In this document: piece after piece, positions 25,990 through 34,904 of the stretch
Position numbering within the stretch: position 1 is the stretch's first letter
Layout: each line of letters begins with the position of its first letter
NCBI GenBank assembly: GCA_009691245.1
Contig: SHUM01000018.1
Coordinates: 1-58,137 of the forward strand
Direction: 5' to 3'
Length of the DNA: 58,137 nucleotides
Source: Acidobacteriota bacterium
GTDB taxonomy: Bacteria; Acidobacteriota; Terriglobia; 2-12-FULL-54-10
The notes under the pieces: model-generated
The model's database searches: none
What the model saw: only the letters and a program-made list of their open reading frames with translations
What the model was told of the DNA's origin: nothing
Made by a program: the position numbers and the translations under genes

Positions 25990-27927
25990 TCACTGAATTG
26001 ATATTGTAACGGGGTTGGATGCACGGTCGTCTACGGTCACCACCAGGTTGACTTTGCCCCGACCAGCAAGCGAGCGCGGAACGATCAGGTTGAACTGGTC
26101 CAATCCGGAGTAGGTTCCTTGGTCGCCCGCAAAGGCTACGGTGGCAGACACACCTCCGATTGTCGCAGTCACGTTGTTGCCATTCCCTCTGCCGCTGCCA
26201 AAGATCGTTAGGTAGACTTCATCGCTGGGTGGCCCCAGGTTGACTGCCACGGACTCGTATTCACCGCCCGCCGCGCGCACGATTGGCTCGGTGCTGGATT
26301 GGCCATTGGACTGGCCATTGCTGAGGCGATTTACGTAGCCGGCCGCCAGGCCGCTCCCGACTTGAAACAGGTTCGGATAGACGCTGGTGATATTCAGATT
26401 TCCGCTCACCGCTCCGGCGTCGGATACGAGGCGGACTGTCGCGTAACCGCTCGAAAATCCAAGCGGCAGGCGGTAGTTGATCTGGCTGGGCGAGACGTAG
26501 GAGATCACGGCGGGCAGCGTGATCCCCGCAGCGTCGGTGATGGAGAGGGTTGTGCCGCCGAGAGTGGTGGGCCAGTTCGCCGCGGGGGCGATCGCGGTCG
26601 ATGTCGCCAGCGTTGAGCCAAATAGTGCGTAGGCCGTAAGGAGCGCCCCCGGCGCAACCGGTCCGCGCTCCTGTGAGGCCGATGAGACATGCACCGACGT
26701 AGGGCTCACCAATCCCCCGCCCACGTCTGTTCCGCGCGCGTTGCTGTAGCTGGAACCGTCGGCGGGATTAAAGATGGCCACGCCGTTCACCCATACGCCG
26801 CGCGCGCCCAATCCACTACTGGACTTCACGCTCGCCTCGGCGGGAGTGCGTGGGATGGCAAACTGATAGGCCTGCGCGCTGGGATAGTTGCTGAAATTTC
26901 CGCCGCCCTGCAGGGCGTCAAACCACGGTCCCATCGGGTGACTCGCCAGCCCCTCCGCGTTGATATACACCATGGAGTCCGAGTAGCGAATACGCTGCAC
27001 GTCGGCCTTTACCGGCGAACTGGCGCCGCCGCTGGTGCGCGCGCCGGGCACCGGCGCGAACGGCCATGTGTTTTGCGGGCCCGCGGCGGGATTGAATCCG
27101 CTGATTACGCGCGCGTCCTGGCCTGCGTTTTGCGTCTCCCAGGAGCGCAACTGCGGGATCGTTGACGGCTCGGTGTTGAGGAACTCACTCAGGCCGCCGG
27201 GCAGAGTGCGCGCTTGTCCGCCGGTTAGCGCGCCGAAATACTGCATGTTCAAAATATTCGGGAAGGCGGGACCGCCGGTATCCGAGATGGTTACGAAATA
27301 GGCGTAGGTTCCGTTGGGATATTCCGGCGTGATGGTGAAGCGCCCATTGTAAACATCCAGGTCGCCCTGCCCGTCAACTTGGCCCTCAACATGTTCATAG
27401 TCCTCAATGTAACGGCCCAAAGGAAACTGCGCGTTCACCGGCGGGCCGTACTGATTCGGCGCGAGGTTTTGCGGTACGCCGGGATGAAACGTCAGCGCCC
27501 ACGTGGGAAGCAATGTGCGCTCGGTCATCTGGCGCAGACGAAAACCCGAGCGGATGCGGCGCACAGCGCTTGCCGGATTCAGCGGGTTGGAGTAGCCGTA
27601 CGGTCCGTAGATTGGATAGCCATCGAATGACCAGCCGAGGATCGGCGAGTGCACCCATGGCGCGGACTTTTCACGAAAGATAGTGCCGGTACGCGCGGTG
27701 TACGCGGCCTCGATATTGTCATTCAACTGTAGGCGCAGGCATTGCGGGCTGGCGTGATTGTGATACATGCCAGTGCCGGGTTGGTGCGCATTGCAGGTGT
27801 CGGTCGTCTGCGCTTCGCCGAACACGGCCTCGCGCTGCCAGATGCCATCGCCCGATGCGCCGGGAGGTGGCGGTAGCTGTGCGAGTGCATGGGCAGTGAT
27901 CAGGATGAAACTCAGTAGTCTCTTCAT
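25990..27927 (-). CDS. Secreted YHYH-domain protein with Solibacter-type C-terminal domain
   Basis: 645 aa with a signal peptide (residues 1-16). Residues about 45-235 form a YHYH domain, with GTGMYHNHASPQC and GWSFDGYPIYGPYGY as its signature blocks. From about 410 the sequence matches the domain recognised in Solibacter proteins (TIGR03437 type): APGALLTAYALFGSTLA, PAVISYVSPSQINYRLP and FQVGSGLAAGYVN. That C-terminal domain is a strong hint of the host lineage. Its ATG overlaps the sulfatase stop by four bases, so the two are translated together. Function unknown; probably cell-surface or periplasmic. Confidence 0.87.
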   Translation of the reverse strand: MKRLLSFILITAHALAQLPPPPGASGDGIWQREAVFGEAQTTDTCNAHQPGTGMYHNHASPQCLRLQLNDNIEAAYTARTGTIFREKSAPWVHSPILGWSFDGYPIYGPYGYSNPLNPASAVRRIRSGFRLRQMTERTLLPTWALTFHPGVPQNLAPNQYGPPVNAQFPLGRYIEDYEHVEGQVDGQGDLDVYNGRFTITPEYPNGTYAYFVTISDTGGPAFPNILNMQYFGALTGGQARTLPGGLSEFLNTEPSTIPQLRSWETQNAGQDARVISGFNPAAGPQNTWPFAPVPGARTSGGASSPVKADVQRIRYSDSMVYINAEGLASHPMGPWFDALQGGGNFSNYPSAQAYQFAIPRTPAEASVKSSSGLGARGVWVNGVAIFNPADGSSYSNARGTDVGGGLVSPTSVHVSSASQERGPVAPGALLTAYALFGSTLATSTAIAPAANWPTTLGGTTLSITDAAGITLPAVISYVSPSQINYRLPLGFSSGYATVRLVSDAGAVSGNLNITSVYPNLFQVGSGLAAGYVNRLSNGQSNGQSSTEPIVRAAGGEYESVAVNLGPPSDEVYLTIFGSGRGNGNNVTATIGGVSATVAFAGDQGTYSGLDQFNLIVPRSLAGRGKVNLVVTVDDRASNPVTISIQ

Positions 27928-29237
27928 ATGCGGTCGGCTTGGCCTCTGGGATGGGCGCGCAGAATCTGCAACAATTCGTCAGCCTCGTTGGGATATTCGG
28001 TGATGCGGTCGCGCTGCTCCGTGGGGTCGTCAATGATTCGGAAGAGTAAGCGATTGGTGTTCCGGCCCATGACTTGCTCCACAAACTTGAAGTCCCCGCG
28101 AAATACACACGTGTTGGTTCCGCTGCCCAGTATGACCGGGCCGCGCTCGACGGTTGCACCCTCGCGCAGATTGCGCCACATGCTCACGCCGTCCAGCTCC
28201 ACTCCGCCGGTATCGAAACCGATCACCTCGGCCAGCGTCGGCAGCCAATCAAGCAGCGAGATGAATTCCTGATGCACTGCGCCGGCGAGAAGAATGCCCG
28301 GCCAGGAGACGATCGCGGGCACGCGAACGCCGCCTTCAAACGCGCTGCCTTTCTGGCCGCGCAACGGCGTGTTGCTGCCGCCGCCGCTCTGCTGCCCGCC
28401 ATTGTCGCTGGCCCAGATGATCAGCGTGTTTTCCGCGATGCCCTCTTCCTTGAGCGCGGCCAGGACGCGCCCGATGCCGGCGTCCATGCTCTCGATCATG
28501 GCCAGAATGGTCCGCCGTTCGGGATCCTCAATATGCGCGTAGCGGGCCAGATACTCTTCCTGCGCCTCCAGCGGAATGTGCGGCGCGTTGACGGAGAGAT
28601 CGAGAAAGAAAGGCCGCTCCCTATCGCGCCCGCGGATGTAGCGAATCGCCGCCGCAGCCAGCAGGTCGGTGGTGTAACCATCTTCCTCCAGCAACTGCCC
28701 GTTGAGATACCAGTCCAGCCGGTTGCCGATGCGATGCGTGAAGTAGCCTGTCTCTCCGCCCATGTAGCCGTAGTGGGTGTCGAATCCGCGCTTGTGCGGG
28801 AAGTACTCCGGCGCGATGGCACCAAGATGCCACTTGCCGATCAGAGCCGTCTGATAGCCCGCTGCGCTCAACATCTGCGGTAGCAACCGTTCCTTGATCG
28901 GCAACGCTTCGCTCATCGGTATCGGCGCGGGCACGCCGATACGGAACGCCGAGCGGCCCGTCAGCAGCGCCGCACGCGTCGGACTGCGCGTCGACATCGA
29001 GCGGTATTGCTCCAGCCGCACTCCGCTGGCGGCGAGGGCATCGAGATTAGGCGTCTTCACCTCCGCATTGCGATAGCCGATGTCGTTCCATCCGAGGTCG
29101 TCGGAAAGAATCAAGAGCACGTTGGGGGGCGGCGCGGCCTGAACTGCGCGGGCCAGCCGGGCGGAGATCATGGCTCCCAGGGATGCGGCGAGAAAGCCTC
29201 GACGTGTTACGGCATGAACGTTCATCAAGTGAGTCAT
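27924..29237 (-). CDS. Exported sulfatase-like protein lacking the formylglycine Cys/Ser
   Basis: 437 aa with a twin-arginine signal (VTRRGFLAASLGAM). The arylsulfatase fold is clear: SDDLGWNDIGY with metal-binding Asp46-Asp47, KTPNLDALAASG, LLTGR, IGKWHLG, and IIWASDNGGQ. The active-site motif should read C/S-x-P-x-R, but here it is R84-S-P-T-R88. Codon 84 is CGC (28988-28986), one T-to-C change from the Cys codon TGC. A formylglycine cannot form at Arg, so classical sulfate-ester hydrolysis is doubtful. Choices are a repurposed enzyme, a pseudo-enzyme or a base error. The stop overlaps the YHYH gene start. Confidence 0.86.
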   Translation of the reverse strand: MTHLMNVHAVTRRGFLAASLGAMISARLARAVQAAPPPNVLLILSDDLGWNDIGYRNAEVKTPNLDALAASGVRLEQYRSMSTRSPTRAALLTGRSAFRIGVPAPIPMSEALPIKERLLPQMLSAAGYQTALIGKWHLGAIAPEYFPHKRGFDTHYGYMGGETGYFTHRIGNRLDWYLNGQLLEEDGYTTDLLAAAAIRYIRGRDRERPFFLDLSVNAPHIPLEAQEEYLARYAHIEDPERRTILAMIESMDAGIGRVLAALKEEGIAENTLIIWASDNGGQQSGGGSNTPLRGQKGSAFEGGVRVPAIVSWPGILLAGAVHQEFISLLDWLPTLAEVIGFDTGGVELDGVSMWRNLREGATVERGPVILGSGTNTCVFRGDFKFVEQVMGRNTNRLLFRIIDDPTEQRDRITEYPNEADELLQILRAHPRGQADRI

Positions 29238-29588
29238 ACTTTCATCTAACCCTCATCCTGCAACAAAGTCTCGCTGGAATAGCAACGGTATCCTTAGAGT
29301 TTCGTCAGAGTTTCGTCATGGAACTGGGAACCAGAGGGGATGCTTCTCACCTCCTGGAATCGCGCCCAGCAACAGCGCGATCTCCATGGTAACTCTGGTG
29401 GTCAGCCAGATACTCGACTTGTTGACCGGCGCAGTAGTCGAAGTACGGGATGCTCTATTAGCATGGCAGCCGAGCAGGACGCGGCAGCGATGCTTTTCTC
29501 GGTGGGCGCGCTGAAAAAAAACAGAGGCGCTGGTGTACAATACCCCCGACGTGCATTTCCCAACGTGAATTCAACGTGGAGGGCCATC
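29238..29588. other. Divergent intergenic region
   Basis: This 351-nt gap separates the divergent sulfatase and PQQ-dehydrogenase genes and must hold both promoters. A TACAAT at 29536-29541 could be the -10 box for the plus-strand gene, giving a leader of about 40 nt; no convincing -35 is visible. Nothing else recognised. Confidence 0.35.
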
Positions 29589-31430
29589 ATGCTAAGAAAG
29601 CACTTGCTTGCCGCTGTAGTTTGTTGCGCTATCGCGGGACTGCCTCCCCATCTGGCGCTCCGGCAAGCTGTCGCGCAACGCGCCGCAGCTCCCGGAACCT
29701 TCGTCCCCGTCAGCGGCGAGATGCTGCTAAATCCAGACCCGGCCGACTGGCTGATGTACAGCCGCACCTATGACAGCCAGCGCTTCAGCCCGCTGGACCA
29801 GATCAACCGGCAGAACGTGGCAACACTGCGCATGGCCTGGTCGCGCGGCATGGGCGCGGGGGTTCACGAGAATATTCCGCTCGTCCATGGCGGCGTGATG
29901 TACGTGGCCAATCCCATGAATGTGATTCAAGCGCTCGATGCCACTAATGGCGACTTACTCTGGGAGTACCGCCGCAAGCTGCCCGATGACTTGAGTAAGT
30001 CAGTCAACAACGCGGGCCGCGCCCGTACTCTGGCCATCTACGAAGACATGATCTATCTGACAGCTGCGGATGGATTCGTAGTCGCGCTCGACGCGCGTAG
30101 CGGGGCGCTGCGCTGGGAGACTGTCGCGCACGACTACAAGACCGGCGCGCAGCACACCACCGGGCCGATGGTCGCGCAAGGCAAGTCAGGCAACGCGAAA
30201 GTCATCTCGGGCCGGTCATGTCCGGACGCGCGCACTACGCGCTCCAGCTGCTTCATCGTCGCGCATGATGCGCGCACGGGGAAGGAAGTCTGGCGCTTCT
30301 ACACCACAGCCGCGCCCGGCGAACCCGGCGGCGACACCTGGGGCGGACTCGTCGTCGAGCAGCGCATGGCCTCGCCCTGGGGCCTGCCCGGTTCGTTTGA
30401 TGTGACTCGTAACTTGACTTACTGGGGCGTCGCCAATCCGCGACCACACACACGCATGAAGAGACACAACGGTAACGTGGACGCTATCCCGCGTGAGTCA
30501 CCGTCGGAGTTATACAGTAACTCAACCATCGCGCTCGATGTAGATACGGGCAAACTCACTTGGTATTACCAGCATCTGCCCGGCGATGACTGGGATTCGG
30601 ACTTCGCGCATGATCGCGTGCTGCTGCGCACTGTCGTCGCGCCCAGCCCGGCCGAGGTCAAGTGGATCAATCCACGCGCGCGGCGCGACTTGGCTCAAGT
30701 GGCACAGGGCGACGCCACACGCGACATCGCGCTGATGGTCGGCGAACCCGGTGGGCTATGGGCGCTGGATCGCGCGACCGGTGAGTTCCTGTGGGCCACG
30801 CCCTTCCCCTATGATACGCCCAACTTCATCCTCTCACGCATTGACGTCGAGACCGGAAAGACTCACATCAATTGGGATCAGGTTACTAAGGCCGAGGGTG
30901 ATGTCCATCTCATTTGTTACAGCAACACGCGCGGTTACTGGCCTATGTCATACCATCCCGGCAACCAGTCACTCTACATTCCCTATCACGATGACTGCGC
31001 CGAGAAGACCGGCAACATGGGCAGCCTCAACGGCGCGCTCTCGAAACTCGGCCACCGGCCCGGCGCGGACCCCAACAAGTTTTTCGGCATCGCCAAAGTG
31101 AATGTGTCGACGGGGAAGATCACGCGCTTCTATGAGTCGCGCATCGGCAGCAACGGCGCGCTGCTTGCCACCGCGGGCAACCTGCTGTTCTCGGGCGACC
31201 TCAACCGCCGCCTGCGCGCCTTCGACGCCGACTCGGGCAAAGTGTTGTGGGAGTCCATCGTCGGCGGCATCGTGCAGAACAGCACCATCACCTATGCTGT
31301 GAACGGCAAGCAATACGTGGCCATCCTTACCGGCGACGGCGTCTCGCACACCTCCGGCCCGCTGGGCATGACGCCTGACATCAAGCCGCCGCGCGGCCAC
31401 AACGCCATCTACGTCTTTGCGCTCCCGTAA
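29589..31430 (+). CDS. Exported PQQ-dependent quinoprotein dehydrogenase
   Basis: 613 aa. ATG 29589 is chosen over the long frame beginning 29340 because GGAGGG lies 6 nt upstream and a signal peptide (MLRKHLLAAVVCCAIAG) follows. The body is an eight-bladed PQQ propeller, with blades ending in motifs such as DATNGDLLWEYR, DARSGALRWET and DSGKVLWES, and WYYQHLPGDDWDSDF, typical of membrane or periplasmic glucose/alcohol-type quinoproteins. There is no cytochrome domain at the C-terminus, so electrons must go to a separate carrier. Substrate unknown; it is likely a periplasmic alcohol or sugar oxidation. The cohesin-like gene follows 102 nt later. Confidence 0.88.
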   Translation: MLRKHLLAAVVCCAIAGLPPHLALRQAVAQRAAAPGTFVPVSGEMLLNPDPADWLMYSRTYDSQRFSPLDQINRQNVATLRMAWSRGMGAGVHENIPLVHGGVMYVANPMNVIQALDATNGDLLWEYRRKLPDDLSKSVNNAGRARTLAIYEDMIYLTAADGFVVALDARSGALRWETVAHDYKTGAQHTTGPMVAQGKSGNAKVISGRSCPDARTTRSSCFIVAHDARTGKEVWRFYTTAAPGEPGGDTWGGLVVEQRMASPWGLPGSFDVTRNLTYWGVANPRPHTRMKRHNGNVDAIPRESPSELYSNSTIALDVDTGKLTWYYQHLPGDDWDSDFAHDRVLLRTVVAPSPAEVKWINPRARRDLAQVAQGDATRDIALMVGEPGGLWALDRATGEFLWATPFPYDTPNFILSRIDVETGKTHINWDQVTKAEGDVHLICYSNTRGYWPMSYHPGNQSLYIPYHDDCAEKTGNMGSLNGALSKLGHRPGADPNKFFGIAKVNVSTGKITRFYESRIGSNGALLATAGNLLFSGDLNRRLRAFDADSGKVLWESIVGGIVQNSTITYAVNGKQYVAILTGDGVSHTSGPLGMTPDIKPPRGHNAIYVFALP

Positions 31431-31532
31431 GTCATCGGAATACCCGCCGATGCCTACCGCTTCGTAGTAAACTAAAACCGTACCTCGTGCCAGGCCTCGG
31501 CAGAATTGCTTTGGCGGAATTGAGGATGTGAG

Positions 31533-32090
31533 ATGCGGGTGAATGATAAAGTACTTTACGCGATGGCGCTCCTGCTCGCGCTGGCAGCGCCCGTGGCGCG
31601 GGCGCAGAGCAACGGCGTATCGCTCGGCAACGTTTCCGCCGGAGTGAAGTCCAATGTCATTGTCCCGCTGATGCTCGATCTGGAGTCTGAAGACGTGCGC
31701 GTCGGTAGTATCACCGCCACCGTCGGTTATAGCCCAACTATAGTTACATTCGATCGCGCCGAGAAGGGCTTCTTACTGGATGGAGTAAGTGGTAAATTCA
31801 AGGCGACCGCGAAAGTGAGTGGCGAGAAATCCGAGATACAAGTTGAGATATTCACCGAGGGCGAGCCGCGCAAACCATTACGCAAGGGACTCACTCTCTC
31901 ACTCATCTTCAAGATCAACGACTCCGCCACGCTGAACACCAAGATGCCGCTAACTCTTTCAAACGTCCAGGCACTCACGCTCGATCCAGAGCCCAAACCC
32001 GTCCAGCCGCTCGCCGTAACCGCGGGCATGATTGAAGTCCTTTCGCCCGAGAATGTCCCTTTCGTTTCCTGCTTTTTCTTCACCCACTAA
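31533..32090 (+). CDS. Secreted cohesin-like domain protein
   Basis: 185 aa. The signal peptide is cleaved after about residue 24 (VARAQ). The rest is a single beta-sandwich with the cohesin pattern: VSLGNVSAG, IVPLMLDL, VGSITATVGYSPTIVTFDRAEKG and LSLIFKIN. Cohesin-like domains outside cellulosomes occur in many non-cellulolytic bacteria as adhesive modules. No dockerin is encoded nearby. GAGG precedes the start. A run of Phe residues near the C-terminus (CFFFTH) is odd but in frame. Confidence 0.6.
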   Translation: MRVNDKVLYAMALLLALAAPVARAQSNGVSLGNVSAGVKSNVIVPLMLDLESEDVRVGSITATVGYSPTIVTFDRAEKGFLLDGVSGKFKATAKVSGEKSEIQVEIFTEGEPRKPLRKGLTLSLIFKINDSATLNTKMPLTLSNVQALTLDPEPKPVQPLAVTAGMIEVLSPENVPFVSCFFFTH

Positions 32091-32537
32091 ATCATCGGAA
32101 CATTCCAGCCAGCCTAAAGTATCCACTTTCACAGTTATTGCCGCACTGCCCAGATTCCGGGGTTGGGGAATTGGGGTTGGAGGTTCGGGAAAACCAAATC
32201 CAAAAATCACACTTCTGCCCCTTGTTTACCCCTTGCCTAATTCCAATTCGGCCCCAATCTGCCGCCAATTATTCCAAACTATCCAGATCGCCCAAACCCG
32301 CAGTTCTGCCGCCTTGCCAAATTCACCAACATTGCGGAATTTCCGGTTTTGCCGGTCGTCGCGAAACGGTGTTGCGTGACAGTGCCGCGCGCGTCAGCAA
32401 GCGGACACGCCCGCGCGGGCACCATGCTTAACGTCACAACACGACATGAATTCAGGCGCTGGTTTTTCAAATCGGGCATCTTGCCCAGCCGACCGTGTCC
32501 GCTCACTCACGCGCGCGGCTCTGTCACGACGCGCGCC
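32091..32537. other. Intergenic region between convergent genes, mostly repeat DNA
   Basis: This 447-nt gap separates the convergent cohesin-like gene and amidohydrolase. The right half is the inverted repeat element at 32375-32528. The left half is AT-richer and shows nothing I recognise; no ORF here is convincing. Confidence 0.4.
32375..32528. repeat. MITE-like inverted repeat, GACAGAGCCGCG family
   Basis: Terminal arms of about 35 nt, starting CGTGACAGTGCCGCGCGCG at 32375 and ending CGCGCGGCTCTGTCACG at 32528, are complementary with few mismatches; inner part holds small palindromes (GCCCGCGCGGGC, GGGCATCTTGCCC). Related sequences occur at 51560-51588, 51678-51708 and 52681-52776. No coding capacity, so non-autonomous if mobile. 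Confidence 0.6.
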
Positions 32538-34508
32538 CTAGTCGCCGCCGCCACCGGACCATTCGGGTTTGTAGGGGCCCCAGGGCTCGTAGCCTGGCTC
32601 GTAGCGGAACCCGGCGGGCTCCATGTTTAATGCCTTGGCGTAGGGCGCGTCGAGGAACACGATGTTGCCGCCCACCACGGTCATCTGCGGTTTGATCTTC
32701 GGGATATCGGCGATGGGAATCGTCAGATAGTCCTTGTCTAGCACCACGAAGTCGGCGAGCTTGCCCACTTCGAGCGTGCCGAGGTCTTTCTCCTTCATCA
32801 CGTACTCGCTGGCCCAGTTGGTCCACATCTTCAGCACCACAACGCGGTCGAGCGCTTCCTTCGGCAGGACTTTCTTGCCGTCGTTGACTTCGCGCGTCAT
32901 CAGCAGTTGCCAGACGTAGCCGACGTTGGTGTAGCGCTCCATCTGTCCGACAACCTTCACGCCTTGATCCAGCCACGACTTCACTGGCTCGATGAACGCC
33001 TCGACCTCCGGGCCGTAGTCGGCAACATAATCATCGCGGCGCCACATGCGCGGCGGATGCACGCTGACGGTGATGCCCAGCCGCTTCAATCCGGCGATGA
33101 CGTCGGGCTTGTTGCCCAGCGCCTCGGCGTGCTCGATGGTCAGCCGTCGCGCGCGCATCTCTTCGACTGTCGTGCCCGTGTCCTTCATGGACTGCTCGAC
33201 CATGTTGATGAAAATGCGCGCGCCGTGGCTGGCCACGCCGTGAATTCCAGCGAGCCGCCATCCGGCGTCGAGCGCGTTCTTCAGCGTGTCGTAGTAGAGC
33301 ATCCCCGGCGCGGGGCACATCTCGCGCCGCTTGATCACCGCGGGCGCGGGCATATCCGGACCGAGGCAGCCTTGCGGGAAACTCGAATCCCACAGCTCGC
33401 TGGCCACGCCGTTGATCCACAGATAATCATTGCCGAGGTTGGTCAGGTTACCGGTCATCTGATACGCCTGGCGCACCGTCTTCTGATCGCGCGGGCGGCG
33501 ATGGCCTTCCATCAGCAGCGCGAAGCGAATAGGCATGCGGTTCTCGCGATTGAGCATGGCGTAAGTGTCCATCAGTCGCGGATGCGTGAGCCGTGAGCTG
33601 AACGTGGTCAGGCCATGCGCGGCGGCCTTCTCAAGCGTGCGCCGCATCATGTCGGCGATCAGCGTGGTGGGCGTCTTCTCCCAGAAGATTTCCCATTGCA
33701 GTGCGACCTGCCCCTCGACGCCAATCACGCCCTTGGTTCCGGCGTTGGGCACATCGGGCAGCGTCGATTCGTAGTAGTCGTTCAGATCGGGGAAGTAAGT
33801 CTCCATCAGCTTCCACGCCGTCGAATTGATGGTAGCGCGGCTGGCCACCTGCACGATCACGGGATTGCTGGGCGCGATGCGGTCCAGGCGCTCGCGCGGC
33901 TCGAAGTCGCCGAGCGTAACCCAACTGAACACCCGCGAGGCATCGATGCCGTTCTCTTCGCTGGGGCGGATGCCGACGCGCACCCACTCGCCGGGCTTGG
34001 ATTTCGAGATGCCGTCCTTGATGGCGTTCTCGACTTTCAGCCTCGTGGACTCCATGTCCTTGCCCGCCTCGACGCCGATGGAAATTCCCGGCGACTGAAT
34101 GCCCATCTCGGCCGCGATGCGCGCGTCGCCGAAGATGTGTACATGGCTCTCGACGATGCCGGGAATCACCGTCTGACCCTTCAGGTCAAATACCTTGGTC
34201 TCGGCATTGGCCATGGTGCGGATGCGCTCACTGGTGCCTAGCGCCTGCAGGCGGTTGTTCTTCACCGCGATGGCTTCGTAAATCCTGCCGGGGTTCTGGT
34301 TGTACCCGGCGTCGTCCACGCTGATGACCTTGCCGTTCACGTAGATCGAATCCGCGTAGCCCTGCTTGGACACTTCTGTCGGCAGCGTCTGCGCCGATAG
34401 CCTAATCGTCAGCCATCCCGCGCTCATCACCATCACCAGCGCCGCGCTCTGCGTCACTCTCCCCGTCACGCTTAACGCCACGCTCAACAAACCAAATCGT
34501 TTCATCAT
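32538..34508 (-). CDS. Exported amidohydrolase, YtcJ-like (amidohydrolase_3)
   Basis: 656 aa with a long N-terminal signal region (hydrophobic around 8-40). Amidohydrolase blocks: GQTVIPGIVESHVHIFGDA (HxH metal site near residue 120), GVASHGARIFINM, RLTIEHAEALGNKP, VSVHPPRMWRRDD and the terminal GKLADFVVLDKDYL. It is about 90 aa longer than the paralogue at 20293-21984. AAGGAGAA precedes the ATG. Substrate unknown; exported amidohydrolases like this may act on aromatic or cyclic amides, which is only inference. Confidence 0.85.
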   Translation of the reverse strand: MMKRFGLLSVALSVTGRVTQSAALVMVMSAGWLTIRLSAQTLPTEVSKQGYADSIYVNGKVISVDDAGYNQNPGRIYEAIAVKNNRLQALGTSERIRTMANAETKVFDLKGQTVIPGIVESHVHIFGDARIAAEMGIQSPGISIGVEAGKDMESTRLKVENAIKDGISKSKPGEWVRVGIRPSEENGIDASRVFSWVTLGDFEPRERLDRIAPSNPVIVQVASRATINSTAWKLMETYFPDLNDYYESTLPDVPNAGTKGVIGVEGQVALQWEIFWEKTPTTLIADMMRRTLEKAAAHGLTTFSSRLTHPRLMDTYAMLNRENRMPIRFALLMEGHRRPRDQKTVRQAYQMTGNLTNLGNDYLWINGVASELWDSSFPQGCLGPDMPAPAVIKRREMCPAPGMLYYDTLKNALDAGWRLAGIHGVASHGARIFINMVEQSMKDTGTTVEEMRARRLTIEHAEALGNKPDVIAGLKRLGITVSVHPPRMWRRDDYVADYGPEVEAFIEPVKSWLDQGVKVVGQMERYTNVGYVWQLLMTREVNDGKKVLPKEALDRVVVLKMWTNWASEYVMKEKDLGTLEVGKLADFVVLDKDYLTIPIADIPKIKPQMTVVGGNIVFLDAPYAKALNMEPAGFRYEPGYEPWGPYKPEWSGGGGD

Positions 34509-34904
34509 TTCTCCTTCATGGCTTCGCGCCGCATTCGCTCCAAATCTACGGATGCCGCGCGCTCGATCTAAATTTTCCTGTTCGGGCCGGATGGGAATCG
34601 ATCCCGCAGGTCCAGCCGGACCATTATACGCCCGTGGACTCGATTGGAAATTACTTCTTCAGCAGGTTGAAGGCGTGCGTCCAGTTGGTTGCGCAGGAAG
34701 TCCGACGGCATCACCGGGTGCGCAGCAGCTCAATGCCGCGCGCCGCAATTGCGGAGCAAAATGACAACCAGTTCGTGTTATTCTGCGGCGGAAATATTAG
34801 CCCCGCAAGGGGTGGTGAGAAAGTAGCCTCGGGCGCAAGCCCCGGAGTTTTCGTCACACCAACAATACGCGAGCCCCGTTCGGGGCGAAAGAATCTCCGG
34901 CAGC
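34509..34904. other. Intergenic region with repeat
   Basis: 396 nt between the minus-strand M28 peptidase stop and the amidohydrolase start. It contains a solo REP-like repeat (34797-34890) and a short palindrome CCGCAATTGCGG at 34743-34754. The remainder (about 34509-34742) shows nothing clear. Confidence 0.4.
34797..34890 (+). repeat. Solo copy of the transposase-associated REP-like repeat
   Basis: Has the three palindromic units of the repeats flanking the transposase at 42322-42973: AGCCCCGCAAGGGG, a central CTCGGGCGCAAGCCCCGG, and GAGCCCCGTTCGGGGCG, with the same spacing and orientation as the left flank. No transposase is present. Confidence 0.7.

Noticed and set aside
29340-29588. N-terminal extension of the PQQ dehydrogenase
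   Set aside because: The signal peptide and ribosome site are at 29589; the extension has no homology-like features.
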